Origin: Apophysomyces variabilis
Taxonomy: Eukaryota; Mucoromycota; Mucoromycetes; Mucorales; Mucoraceae
Assembly: GCA_002749535.1 (NCBI GenBank)
Contig: MZZL01000025.1
Coordinates: forward strand, 124,001 to 188,000
Length of the DNA stretch: 64,000 nucleotides
Reading direction: 5' to 3'
The notes below the pieces were generated by a model. The model ran no database searches, had not been told where the DNA came from, and was given only the letters and a program-made list of their open reading frames with translations. The first letter of the stretch is position 1. Each line of letters opens with the position of its first letter. This document shows, piece after piece, positions 23,077 through 33,800 of the stretch. The translations under genes were made by a program, and so were the position numbers.

Positions 23077-23229
23077 CATGTTCAAGCCCGCACCCTGGAA
23101 TTACTTGCCATAGTTGGACTGGATAATGCCCCTGACACAGTTGGCCATGTAGTTTATTCTCTTCGTGCTATCGGAGTTGTCATGGAGAGGTTAAATAAGG
23201 ACTCCCTGCTTCTCTACTCACGGCGCTGA
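23077..23229 (+). pseudogene. Fragment of an FAD-dependent a-ring hydroxylase-like gene
   Basis: Fifty codons read HVQARTLELLAIVGL, then GHVVYSLRAIGVV, and end at TGA (23227-23229). The HxARTLE-L-LGL pattern is characteristic of FAD_binding_3 aromatic-ring monooxygenases, where it follows the first FAD-binding region. No Rossmann GxGxxG part or C-terminal half is nearby, so this is a stranded exon or gene fragment. It sits just upstream of coiled-coil gene A4. Confidence 0.45.
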
Positions 23230-23448
23230 CTACAACCTTTTTTTGGATATTAAACATAATATACGAGGAACGACCAGAGCTCGAAGAAGTTTCAGCTAAT
23301 TCTTGCCACTGCTTTGTCAAAGTACGTCTGTTAGTATCTGAAGATGACAGTAGCTAATCCACAGCACTTTTACTCCATGCAATCTGCTAGAACAAATACG
23401 GTGCTGATAACGGCGCGCAAAAAAAATATTCCATAAAAAACTATAAGC

Positions 23449-24513
23449 ATGGCCAAACGCAAGGGAAAAAAAGTTAAACATTTGGCTTGCAAGGCTACCA
23501 CTTCATCAGTTATTCCCAGAGCGGGAGACAGCGCTACAGCAGAGCCCAATGTCAGCACCAACAAAATAAGTTCAGGTTCAGCTCTCGTTAGATCCAATGA
23601 AAAAATTGCAGAACAAGGCCTGCAAAAGATGTGGGACGGACAAGGACTGGATATAAACATGCTTGCACACATGCTTATGAATATATTCTATATTACCTGT
23701 CAAAATGAGGAACGCTTGCAGAACTTCGAAGGAAGACTTGAGCAAACTGAGGCTGGTGTTCAGGATAACCGACAGCATATTGAACGCATGGAAATACAGA
23801 GGGAAGAAGCTGAGAAAGAGTTACGGGCTTTAGTAGAAGAAGTCCGGAAGAATGAGGAGAGTATCGAACAGCTTAAAATCCAACAGGAGAACGAAGTTAA
23901 AGAATTTCAAGAGATGGAAAAGTACCTCCGAAATCAAATCGAACAAAGGAAAGAAACCGCCCGGGAAATCAAGAAGCAACGAGAACGAGAGAAAAAGAAA
24001 CGTCGTGCAAAGGATAAGAAATTGCAGGAGCGTCTCCGGCAAAATGAAGAGAAATTGGCAATGCTTCAACGGGGGGTTCAAATGGAAGAGGAACTGGAAA
24101 GCATGAGGATTGCCCTAGAGCAACGGGCACAGCAGATAAACGAACTTATCGAGAAAATACAAGGGCAAGAAGAGAAAGACAAGGAGTCTCGCGAAATGGA
24201 ACTTAGACTTGAGCAGCAACTTCGGGAGAACAACGAACAGATCGAGGGCCTGATAGCAGAACGTGAGAGAGTAAGAGAGGCGCACATACAAAGTCAGCAA
24301 CAGATCCAGAACGAAATCGATTCCCTTAATGCAAATATTGAAGAGCTGAAGGGAAGGGTAAATCTGGCAAGAAAGAAAGTTTCATTCTGGTCTACGGTTC
24401 TCACGGTAATTGGCTCTGCAGTTGGTGGTATAATTGGTGGCAGAGCTGGCCTATTAATTGGGGGTGTTCTGGGTGGGTTCGCAGGTGATATGATTAAAAG
24501 TCGCAGAAGTTAA
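23449..24513 (+). CDS. Coiled-coil family member A4, glycine-zipper C-terminus
   Basis: Intact single-exon frame of 354 residues from the ATG at 23449. The N-terminus is basic (AKRKGKKVKH). A header follows (IAEQGLQKMWDGQG, then LAHMLMNIFYI), then NEERL at 86-90 and FEGRLEQTE. About 200 residues of strongly charged coiled coil lead to residues 312-350, a membrane-compatible glycine zipper (GSAVGGIIGG, then LLIGGVLGGFAGDMI), ending KSRRS. GxxxG repeats of this kind pack helices tightly in membranes in other families. It is closest to the gene at 39265, which has a matching zipper and similar coil (LKIQQENEVKEF against LEIQQEKEAQEF). The function is unknown. Confidence 0.75.
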   Translation: MAKRKGKKVKHLACKATTSSVIPRAGDSATAEPNVSTNKISSGSALVRSNEKIAEQGLQKMWDGQGLDINMLAHMLMNIFYITCQNEERLQNFEGRLEQTEAGVQDNRQHIERMEIQREEAEKELRALVEEVRKNEESIEQLKIQQENEVKEFQEMEKYLRNQIEQRKETAREIKKQREREKKKRRAKDKKLQERLRQNEEKLAMLQRGVQMEEELESMRIALEQRAQQINELIEKIQGQEEKDKESREMELRLEQQLRENNEQIEGLIAERERVREAHIQSQQQIQNEIDSLNANIEELKGRVNLARKKVSFWSTVLTVIGSAVGGIIGGRAGLLIGGVLGGFAGDMIKSRRS

Positions 24514-25611
24514 CAATAAACATTGCAACAACGACATCGTTCATTTCCTCTCTGGAGAATGTTTCAACTTCAATATGTAATGAACAATATGCATTGTTTT
24601 ACTAGTTATTATGTCCTTGAAATTACTGACAAAGCCATCCTTAGCATTATAGATGATAGAAACACCGTCCGAGACGAGGACACCGAAACAGTGCACCATA
24701 ATCGAATCTTCCTGCTGAGATGACAGTTTTTCCGGATATGTTATACTGATGGCACGTTTTTCCCGACATTTGTTCAAGCTTTGACACCAAATAACCGACA
24801 TGGACGCCTCATTCTTCTGTCATTAGACAATGGCTGGGACTCATTGTTGTGCTCGGTACTAGCCAAGAGTATAAAGAAGGTTGTGTAACATAGACTACGG
24901 GAAATGGGAAGTCTGCTGTGACGGCCTACTCTTTTTTTATATAACTACCAAATCAGTATATTTTAACAATACTATATGAATTATCCATCTATCTGAATAA
25001 AGGAAAAACAACCTTAACCTCAAATAACTCACTTGTGCTTTCAAAACCATTCAACAATATTCTTACCAAAACTCTTACCTGCGGTCAATATTAGTATCCA
25101 AGAGTGTATCAAATATAAGTGGAGTATTCAATCATAAACTGCTAAAAGAATCACGTCACATATCACTGCTCATATACGATAGAGGATTGGAAATATACAA
25201 ATCTGGAAAAATACGTTTTTTGTAAAGTTTAATAGATCAAGATTTTCGTATAATTCCCTGTATATGGGCAGTATCCTATAGATCCAGACAAGTAGGGTAT
25301 ATCTCCAGGTTTTTGCACCACCTAGCAATATCCGTCTATGTACGTTTCTGTACTGCATATCTATCCTTAAACAGGTCTATTTCAGTATTCAACATATACT
25401 CTTCTTTGTTTGTCTACAACTACTGTCTAGTGCTGATTTGGTTTATTTATCGTACATGTGATGATGGTTTGTCGTTAGGAAACAGCACTATTTCCTGCCA
25501 CAGCTCAATAGATATTGACAACAAGATCAACTTTTAGACGTAAAAAAAGCAATATATTTTATCAACAAGAAACGCTATCACTTTTTTGTACGTTGGGAGC
25601 GCCCGGAACGG
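24514..25611. other. AT-rich spacer
   Basis: About 1.1 kb of AT-rich sequence between A4 and the minus-strand gene at 25.6-26.7 kb. Nothing coding or structured could be supported. Confidence 0.35.
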
Positions 25612-26702
25612 TTAATCCTGCGCTTGCCGCTTGCTGGCAGAAGGCAACTCTTCACTTTCGCTAGTCTCTTCCGGCGCGGCAGGATTAACCGGAGGACTAC
25701 CAAGACTTGACGGACCATAATCGTCGAAGTCAATGGCAGCCTCACGAAGCATATCGCTGCAGGTGACTGCTATAGTAATGAAAGCGTTAGTAAGATTCTT
25801 CAGCATTGAATACACAATTTCTTGTTTTACCATCATTTCCACCTGCAGATCTTTCTTTATCAAACTTATTGTTCCAATCCTTCTCTATCATTAACCGAGC
25901 GCCCCAGAACCCAGCACAGGCATTCAGAGGGATGCCCTCTGGCACCAGCTTGTCCTCCAGCAAATCATATCCCAAGCCTCGGATAGATGCTGGCACCAGA
26001 CCCCAAGGCACAAAGGAGGAATTGGGAACATCAGCCTCCATAGCCTCCTGCATGGAAGCCACGACAAAGTACAGCAACGACTTTGCTGTACTAATGCGCG
26101 CTTCTACCTGCGCCGAGGTTATCTCTTCGCCAGCTTTGGCAGCTGCACCACGGATAAGGTCCTTGACCAACTGCCAGCTGAACTGCTTGTTGACGTCGTT
26201 CTTATCTTTTGGCTGGGGTACATTTCGCCCCTCTATAGCAATGGCCTGATCACCATTGCTAGACCCCTGCCGGCCAATAATTTATCAAAGCCTAAATCTT
26301 TTGATCATTAACCATCTATATACCTGGAGCCGACGAACTGTTTGTTCCAATTGCTGGATAGTAACTGCTTGCTCCGCAATTACGTTCTTCAGTTCCAAGA
26401 ACTCTTGGGTCACCTTAGTGTTGAGATCCAGAACTACGATCAACAGGTTTTGGAGAGAGGTACCCCACAGAGCGTTTTACTTATGTCACTCAATTTTATT
26501 CGGTTATTGAATTGGGGAAGTGAGACTATTTTTCTTTTATTTATCTTTGTGTTGACAAATTTGTGTTTGGGCCCACCACTCTCCTTCTCCAAGCGTCTAT
26601 CATCTTTTGAAAGTGCTGTTCCATTACTAGGAGCGTTTCCATCGACTTTACTTCAGAGGAATCCAATTCTTGAAGAAAGTTTGTCATATTTTCTTTCAAC
26701 AT
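25612..26702 (-). CDS. Spliced unknown gene, coiled-coil N-terminus
   Basis: Well-supported exons are 26266-25831 and 25769-25612 (stop), joined by an intron with gtaaaa, a ctaac branch site and tag. They are preceded by an exon ending at 26324 across the intron 26323-26267. The spliced frame reads EFLELKNVIAEQAVTIQQLE (helix), GDQAIAIEGRN, a middle domain with SSFVPWGLVPASIRGLGYDL and LNACAGFWGARLM, then DMLREAAIDFDDYG and an acidic tail ending KRQAQD. The 5' end is unsure: an exon from the ATG at 26702 (MLKENMTNFLQELDSSEV) fits in style, but I could not fix its splice to the next exon. The domain is unrecognised. It lies on the same strand as the MULE relic, just downstream of it, and could be a passenger gene. 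Confidence 0.55.
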
Positions 26703-26861
26703 GTTTTTTGTTGAACAAGGTTCAACGTATCATTATCACCAACTCGTTCTTGTCGGATGCATAGAACTGTTGGGGCAGGCACAGGATACAATGACACTAC
26801 ATACAAGTATTTAGATATTTCACTATACGCAAGCAAGTTGCTTTCTTACCTTGAAGAATCT

Positions 26862-28596
26862 TTAAGTAGGATTGGCACGATGCAGTAAAAACATGTGCTT
26901 ACATGCTACTCGATGCCAACAGAAATCTCTACAAGTACAAGATAACATCTTGGAATCTTGGACATTGATATTGTACACTGTCTCCTCTTGTGTAAAAGAT
27001 CTGACAGTGTACCCAGATACCATGTCATTCAGCGCTGCTTCGGGTATATGTGATGCCGCAATCTCTCTCTTGCGCCTCATTCGTTCGGCAGGTCCCATAC
27101 GTCCGATATTTGCAGTGACACGCACGGTATTTATCTTATAATCGAATTCGACATCATGCACAAGGATGTACAGCAATCTGTCCACTCGTCGATTGTGCTT
27201 TCGCTTCAGATACGTCGTTTTCAGCTGGTTGTGCCAGCTTTCCACGTAGTTGTTGGTCTCCGTGTTAGTGAACACCTGAGGCTGGAAAGATGCACACCAG
27301 CTCTCAAACTTGTCATCTGGCGCTCAGTACTCTTGAAAGTATGAAATGAAAGCTTCGTGTTCACGATTTTCTGCAATAAACTTGTTTCTCTTATTCCTCG
27401 CAGATTCGGGATCTCTCTCCCACATCAAAGACTTCAAGGATGCAATCATTCTTGTACGGATTTGACGATTGGCCGATGTGTTGCCAACATTTACTTTCTT
27501 GCGAATGCTGTCCATCCAAGCCCGAGCAACATGGAACAGACACAGCTGGATGGTTGCATTAGGAAATGCTGCTTTAATAGCAGCTTGCTCAGCAATACTA
27601 CAGTCAATAGTGATCTTCGTCGGTGTCGCTAGACCACAGTGTTCTTTAAGAAATAGTAACCATTCTATCAACGGTGATGTCGACTGATCTCTCGTAAAAA
27701 GGTATGCAACAGGGCAACCATTCCCTGTCACTGTGGCGGATTACAAGGGTATATAGCACAGCGTTCGCAATTGTTGTTATACTGTGAGTGGCATCAAGAC
27801 AAAACGACGTTGAGTCAGACAAAAGTTGCTTCTGCCACGGCGAACAAAAGGCGAAACTGTACTGATCGATGGTTGAAAAGACGCTGTATCCCTTTGAACT
27901 AAGATCGATCAACCATAGTTTGACAGATTCCGCATCGTTTTCGCTCTTCTTGAAGGCTTTCTCATGCACTTTGCGGTACGGATTGTAGATATCTGCTGAG
28001 TACAGAGCTTGGTCCCTGTGTCCGATGGTTTCCTGCTGCTCATCCCCATTTACTGAGGATGTAAAATGGGCAAATGATCGCTGCAAAGAAACACGAATGT
28101 CTCTTTGACTGTAGCCTTGCTCAAGCCTGGTAAGGATTATCTCCTTCAGAGAATCGGACAATGGGAGATACTGTAAATCTTCCAAAGACCCTACAGTGTG
28201 GCAGTGGGAACCCTCATGGCTGATTGTTACTATTTCTTGAGAATTGCGATTGCAAATAACAACCAAACGCGCAGTGCAGCCAACCTTTTTACTCAGTTTT
28301 TGCACCGGACGCATCTTGCCAGTAACTCCCCCAGGAAGACGATCCTTACGAACTTGCTTATGTCCAGAACGATGACATACATAAACTTTTCTCCAGAGAT
28401 GCAAATATCTCTTTCCGCGACGCGGTGTTTGTTCGTCCATACTACCATTTGCTGACTCCATAGAGCTACAGGAACGAAGAACCCATGATAAACCGTAGAC
28501 TTCAGCAGACTTCTTGACAATATTTTTCCAATCATTGATATGAGCATCTTGTGTAGTGGGAATAGGTTGATATCTCTGTATAATGAAATTCGACAT
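26862..28596 (-). pseudogene. MULE-type transposase with SWIM zinc finger, broken
   Basis: The N-terminal part (from 28596) has a FAR1/WRKY-GCM-like Cys/His region and a basic zone, then the catalytic core: FCLDATHSI (first Asp), KITIDCSIAEQAAI (second Asp) and IQLCLFHVARAW (the C/H motif). The C-terminal part reads NNYVESWHNQLK and ends with a SWIM finger, CTCRDFC then ACKHMFLLH. Two lesions are visible: a one-base frameshift near 27735, and an in-frame TGA in YFQEY-stop-APDD (about 27324-27326) where Trp is expected. Without them the frame would be nearly complete. MULEs are DNA transposons that often carry passenger genes. Confidence 0.8.
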
Positions 28597-28997
28597 TGGT
28601 GATAGGGTTTGTATAATTTTGGTTCCTTTGTTTCATTCATAATATCCCCAATAAAAAGTCACAAAAATTAAACGCAGAAATTGAAGAGATGTAGTTTGTC
28701 CCAATATGGAAAGACCAAAATATCCGACAGCCAATCCTCTTCAAAATATTCTTTTTTCGTATTTATCTCAAGAAGTATCGATCTGAAAAGAAAAAGAGCA
28801 ATATATCCTTGTTCTTCTCATTATGCTGTACGTAGCATTAATAAACTTGAGTGATATAAGGGCGTGCCCCCACAGAGGTACCCGCAGTCACAAGCCCGGC
28901 CATAGTCCGGTAATAAAGCCACAGTGAGCTTTGTTTAACTGAGTGACTTATATGCAAAGTACCTTGGTCATGTGAAAAGTACCTTGGTTACATGAAA
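28597..28997. other. 5' flank of the MULE relic
   Basis: No gene. Near 28.95-29.0 kb the word AAGTACCTTGGT is repeated (AAAGTACCTTGGTCATG, AAAGTACCTTGGTTACATG). This may be the terminal region of the MULE or of the adjoining DIRS fragment; I found no convincing partner at the other end. Confidence 0.3.
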
Positions 28998-29640
28998 AAG
29001 TACCAAGAAGTTGACGGAGGTGAGGCTGAAGATGTGGTAGAACTTCCATCACTGCGATTTATTGGTCTATATAATAAAAAAGTTTTCTATCTCTATATCT
29101 TCACATCTTGAAAAGCTGAAATACGTTGCTAATTTTTTCTGGTTTTGTTTTGGGAATTGCTACGGGCACTCCCTTCGGGCACTCTTCCCCCAATAATTTA
29201 GGCTCCGCTACCAGTCGAGTCAGTGAGTGCCGGGAAACATACGAATGTCCGGCAACCGCGGAGTGCCCAAAAGCTGGGAGTGCCCAAAAGAAGAGTGTCC
29301 CAATGACCAGCAGTACGCCAAAAAAGATATTACCAATATTACTATATATGACACTGTATGAAAACAAAGTATGCTAACAATCAAAATAAAATTATCTGAA
29401 GAGTGGGAGTGTTTGAAAGAAGAGTGCCCATAAGTGAGAGTGCCCATAAGTGAGAGTGCCCGAAAGTGGGAGTGTCCGAAAGTGAGAGTGTCCGAAAACG
29501 GAGTTCCCAGGACGCGGAGAGTGCCTTAGCAGCAGGATGACCCAAGACGTGGGGACTTTATAAACTGAAGAATGCCCAAGAAGTGGGGATAAAGAAAAAA
29601 GAATAATGATATCCAAAGATTGGGGCATGTCTAAAGCCAG
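28998..29640 (+). mobile_element. 3' end fragment of a DIRS element (plus orientation)
   Basis: The first 45 nt encode QEVDGGEAEDVVE, the same C-terminal residues as the tyrosine recombinase of the DIRS element on the minus strand (its codons lie at about 31182-31222). After about 80 unrelated bases, 29150-29450 matches the reverse complement of 30810-31130. This is therefore the tail of a second DIRS copy facing the first. Most of the element is missing on the left, where the MULE flank begins. Confidence 0.65.
29220..29520. repeat. GAGTGCCC-type short repeat array
   Basis: Words of the type GAGTGCCC(A/G)(A/T)AAG recur about every 15-17 bases, especially 29400-29505 (AGTGCCCATAAGTGAG, AGTGCCCATAAGTGAG, AGTGCCCGAAAGTGGG, AGTGTCCGAAAGTGAG). 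The mirror set GGGCACTC occurs at 30815-31110. They belong to the 3' non-coding tail of the DIRS copies. Confidence 0.6.
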
Positions 29641-29714
29641 GAAAAGACGCAGGAGAGCTTTTTTTCTATGTAACGGGTAGTAGATAGCTTAATATATCAC
29701 TGCGGTAGAGTAGG

Positions 29715-30760
29715 CGTTTTACCCACATTTTACCCCTGGGTAATACATGATGTTTTACCCACTTTCCCATGGGGGGAGCAATTTTCAGTATTGTTCAGTC
29801 TCTTCTTTCCCAAAAGAGAAAAACTAGCAAATGTAAAAATATAAGCAGTATAACAGTGTATGTGTGATTCCCAGGAACTGCGTCAATATTTATATAACGC
29901 GCTTTTAACATGTTTTTTTTTCTTTTTTATGGGGTTATTCTCGTTTTCTTTTTATTATCCTTTTCTTTCACAAACTTTTTCCTCTGATTTCTTTCATTCT
30001 ATGGCGTTTTCAGTACTTCTTCATCGGCAAACTCACTTTTACAATGTTGATGATATATCATTTTAATGATATACATCCTTGACCTGAAAGCGTGCTCTTA
30101 ACTGATAAGCTTTTATCTTCATTTGACAGCACCTCATTCTTTTTTTTCTTTTGATAGCCGATATAATTGCAACGTTATAGGAAAGCTTGCTTCTTACTTT
30201 TAACTAAGGTATTTTGATTGATTGACCTAAATGTAACTAATCTTGACTTTTTATTTGTCCTATAGAGTAGCTTTTCCTTTCTTTAAAAAATATGGAAACA
30301 GAGAAACATGACACATGTTTTAATGGTACAGATTTTTTTCACGTTGTAACTTGATTATTCATCAAGATAATCTTTTGTAGGCCTATATATAATGTTGCCG
30401 TTTGTTATTGCTATGCCGTATGTTTTACTAATTATCATTTTTTAAATTCTATGCTTCTTTAGCCTTCAGTCATTAGGTAAGATTATATAGATCCAATCGT
30501 AAAGTTAGATACCTGTTCATACATTATATTATATATCTTCAATAAAATAAAAATGTTTGTTTCCTCTATATATAAGGCTAAGAAGTGTTGTTGTACATGA
30601 TAAAGAAGTGTATTTTATTGGCTAAAATAATGAATGCAACGAAAAGAGCATCCAATTGGAAAGACTAGGTAAGAATCATTAGCTCCAATAGCATGTATTG
30701 TTGTAAGCAAGTTAATCCAATAAAAGAGCTTAAAGAAAAGAATATGGTCGAATAGAATTC
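29715..30760. mobile_element. CGTTTTACCC element, inverted and truncated (copy 2)
   Basis: Starting CGTTTTACCCACATTTTACC, this segment is the reverse complement of most of 13055-14126. Matching tracts include the ends, the CCCATGGGGGGAG tract and the region with GATAAGCTTTTATCTTC. It lacks the counterpart of about 150 bases at the far end of copy 1 and breaks off near GAATAGAATTCTAC. It sits exactly between the two facing DIRS tails and is non-coding. Confidence 0.6.
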
Positions 30761-30774
30761 TACTATATGGTACT

Positions 30775-31143
30775 GTCTTTTCTTTTGGTGTTCTGCTTTT
30801 TGGGCAATCTCTTTTTTCGGGCACTCTCACTTATGGGCACTCTTCTTTCAAACACTCCCACTCTTCAGATAATTTTATTTTGATTGTTAGCATACTTTGT
30901 TTTCATACAGTGTCATATATAGTAATATTGGTAATATCTTTTTTGGCGTACTGCTGGTCATTGGGACACTCTTCTTTTGGGCACTCCCAGCTTTTGGGCA
31001 CTCCCAGCTTTTGGGCACTCCGCGTTTGCCGGACATTCGTATGTTCCCCGGCACTCACTGACTCGACTGGTAGCGGAGCCTAAATTATTGGGGGAAGAGT
31101 GCCCGAAGGGAGTGCCCGTAGTAATTCTCTGTTTTTGGGTGGG
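30775..31143 (-). mobile_element. 3' non-coding tail of the DIRS element
   Basis: This is rich in GGGCACTC words and inversely repeats 29150-29450 over about 300 bases with small differences. It follows directly after the recombinase stop codon (31144-31146, minus strand) and so is the element's 3' terminal region. Confidence 0.6.
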
Positions 31144-32463
31144 TCAGCCGAGGAGACGTCGATACCACGGTAATGGGTGGGCTTCTACCACATCTTCAGC
31201 CTCACCTCCGTCAACTTCTTGGTTGCGGGGCGTTCCTAGCACAACCCCAGTTGACTCCGGTTCGGCCTCCGATGTGCTATTGTTGTCCGTTCCAGAAAAA
31301 ATCGAGCTCGCAATCTTGGTTCCTCTAGCATGTTGTGCTGTTGGCTTAAAATAATATTTCTCGAACGTGTCCGCTTGCAGACTCCAATTTGCGTGTTTTT
31401 TGATGTCCAGAATCGAATTACCAGCCTTGACGGCACCAGTGCTGGCAGCCGCGCGGATTGAGTGAGCTTTATATATTTTGGTGTTGATTCCTGCAGCTTC
31501 CAGATGTGATACTACCCAGCTTGCTACCGTTGTTTCTCTAATCGAACGGATCTTGTCAGGTTCGGTGATGTGTGCCAGAAATAAGGTATGGTCCTCTGAC
31601 AGATTCGATCGCAAACTTTTAGTCTTCTCTATAAATTGACACAAAGTATTGACGGGGCATAAGATGGCATCCTCTATAGCGCCTAGGATAGATGATTTGG
31701 ATTGTGCTTCTTTTGGTTCCCGTATAATGAGAATCGCTCCTGTGATTCTATCTTTTTCTAGCTGAAAAGAAATGTCTCGTAATTGTAAGCGACCTAGATC
31801 TGAACGCGGGCGCCACATTGTAGCTATGCACAATAATAATAGCGTTTTTGTTTGCAATCGGTCAAGGGGAAGGTTCTCCGACGGACCCCATGATCGGATG
31901 TAACGGACAAGGATTTGAATATCCCATGTTTCCAAATCTTCCTTGGAAGGTAATTTCACCTCGGTTCGTCTTCTAATCTTGAAGAAATTGTTGATAGTTG
32001 GTTGTTGAGCCAAACCTGGTTTGTTTGGATGTAATACTCTATAGACTGAACCGATCGAGGAACGAAATGCTTTCAAATATTCGTACGAGTAATGTTGTTT
32101 CTCTACAAAGAATTTAAGGAGGGCTTGGACATTGTACTCCTTTGGGTCTACTGGCGGATGCTGTTGGTGAGCCCACCGAGCCCAGGTCCGCCATGCTTTG
32201 TTATACCGAAGCGTTGTCTGGGGTCTCGTTGTATGTATGATGTATTCTGATTCCTTCTCTTGTAACCCATGCTCTTTATAGGCTTGCCTGATAATCTGCA
32301 TGCGATCATCTTCCATTTTCCCATTGTCCATGTCATATAGCTCCTCGCCATTCTCAATAACATCGGCCACCAGTACTGTGTTGGCTAGCACGGCGTGATT
32401 AGTACTGCTGTTTTCACTTTGTCCTGCTGAAGTTTCCGCAGAACTCTCGGAATTAGACGCCAT
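31144..32463 (-). CDS. DIRS tyrosine recombinase
   Basis: Open frame of 439 residues from the ATG at 32463; the frame is also open further upstream, overlapping the end of the RT/RNase H frame, as is usual in DIRS elements. Catalytic signatures are MWRPRSDLGRL (first Arg), AHSIRAAAST (His-x-x-Arg) and FEKYYFK (nucleophilic Tyr). The N-terminal SAM-like core-binding part contains LLKFFVEKQHYSYEYLKAFR. The enzyme would integrate the circular cDNA. This frame has no visible lesion, although the upstream reverse-transcriptase frame does. The terminal codons are duplicated at 29.0 kb. Confidence 0.8.
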   Translation of the reverse strand: MASNSESSAETSAGQSENSSTNHAVLANTVLVADVIENGEELYDMDNGKMEDDRMQIIRQAYKEHGLQEKESEYIIHTTRPQTTLRYNKAWRTWARWAHQQHPPVDPKEYNVQALLKFFVEKQHYSYEYLKAFRSSIGSVYRVLHPNKPGLAQQPTINNFFKIRRRTEVKLPSKEDLETWDIQILVRYIRSWGPSENLPLDRLQTKTLLLLCIATMWRPRSDLGRLQLRDISFQLEKDRITGAILIIREPKEAQSKSSILGAIEDAILCPVNTLCQFIEKTKSLRSNLSEDHTLFLAHITEPDKIRSIRETTVASWVVSHLEAAGINTKIYKAHSIRAAASTGAVKAGNSILDIKKHANWSLQADTFEKYYFKPTAQHARGTKIASSIFSGTDNNSTSEAEPESTGVVLGTPRNQEVDGGEAEDVVEAHPLPWYRRLLG

Positions 32464-33800
32464 GGGGGGTGAAGAAACAATCCCTTGGTCGGCCATTGTT
32501 GTTGGAATGCATCTATTGCTGAAGCATTGGGATCCGGATGGTAACTCCAGTAGGTCGGTAGTTGAGCATTGTGCCTTGCTGCAAATGTATCCACTGTTAG
32601 CGGTCCCCATCGACGTTGTATCTTTTGGAATACGGTCCGAGGTATTTTCTTTTCGTACAACGGGATGTTGCGACGACTCAATGAATCGGCTTCGATGAAA
32701 TATCAGCTGTAGTTGGAATCGATTGCAAAAAGCTCTTGAATTTCCAACGCTATGTCCTGTAGTTGCACCGAGCTGGTTCCCCTAATTTCCGCACATATTT
32801 CAGTGCCGTAATGCTGTCCGAATATATCTGAACTGTCGTTCCTGCGTATTCTTTTGCGTGTAATTGTATGGCGAATAAGATCGTCCGCAATTCCCTGACA
32901 TTGATGGATTCGTCTTTTTCTTGGCGGGTCCAAAATCCGTAGGTCTGAATCTTCGGTGAATTCACTCCCCAGCCGGTGTCCGAAGCATCGACGTGAACTG
33001 TTATGCTCGGTTGTGTCGTTTGGGCTTCTCGAATAGGGAGACCATTCTTCTGCTGTGCAAGGTCCATCCACCACTGTAGATCTTTCAAGCCGTTCTGGGA
33101 TATTGAACATTTGCCTTCCCAGTTGTGATGATTCTTGTGAAGACTCTTCGCCAGATCGAGCTGTAAATATCGGAGATGTAGGAGGGCTTCTCCAATTGCC
33201 GGGATCATAGCTGTCATCTTCCCCAAGAGACTGGCTATCCACCGGCATGATCTCTGGACTCGGAGATTCTGTGCCTGTTTGATACGAGATCGAAGTTTCA
33301 TCATTTTCTGGTATGGTACCTGAATTTGCATCCTCTTGGTATCGAAATGGAACCCCAGAAATTCTTGCTGGTGCATTGGCCGCAATTTGCTTTTGTCCAT
33401 ATTGATCAAGAATCCTAGGCGTTGTAAGTGTGTGATCACCTGTCGAACTGTATAATCCATCTCTTCTTTCGTTTTCGATAACAGACAAATGTCGTCGAGA
33501 TAGTACACCAGCCGTATTCCTGCTTTCCTCAGAGGTTCGATTGCATATCGCATGAGTTTCGAGAAAACACACGGCGCTACACTCAAGCCAAAGGCGAGGG
33601 AACGATACTGGTAGATCGTACCTTTGTGCCTGAATGAAAGGAATCTGCGTGATTCTTTGTGCATTGGCACTACTACATACGCGTCCTTCAGATCTATCTT
33701 GCATATGTGATCGTTCGCCTCGATCATCTCTCGTAGTGCTGGAATCCCTTCCATCTTGAAATGGGAGTGTGGTATACGTCGCTGTCGTAGTGTGACTTCC
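32385..33800 (-). pseudogene. DIRS reverse transcriptase / RNase H, frameshifted
   Basis: The RT part carries HFKMEGIPALREMIE, ICKIDLKDAYVVVP, AFGLSVAPCVFSKLM and the catalytic box YYLDDICLL. The RNase H part shows VHVDASDTGWGV, NVRELRTILFA and VQIYSDSITALKYV. After that, near 32790, the frame shifts; the second frame runs to a TGA at 32703-32705 and resumes with ADSLSRRNIPLYEKKIP, TVDTFAARHNAQLPTYWSYH and PPWRLIPRVL. A frameshift plus a stop mean that no full polyprotein is made. No gag or N-terminal RT portion is visible upstream, where the 5' non-coding segment starts at once. Confidence 0.8.

Noticed and set aside
26342..26764. 140-codon plus-strand open frame
   Set aside because: Antisense to the spliced minus-strand gene at 25.6-26.7 kb, whose splice signals and composition are better.
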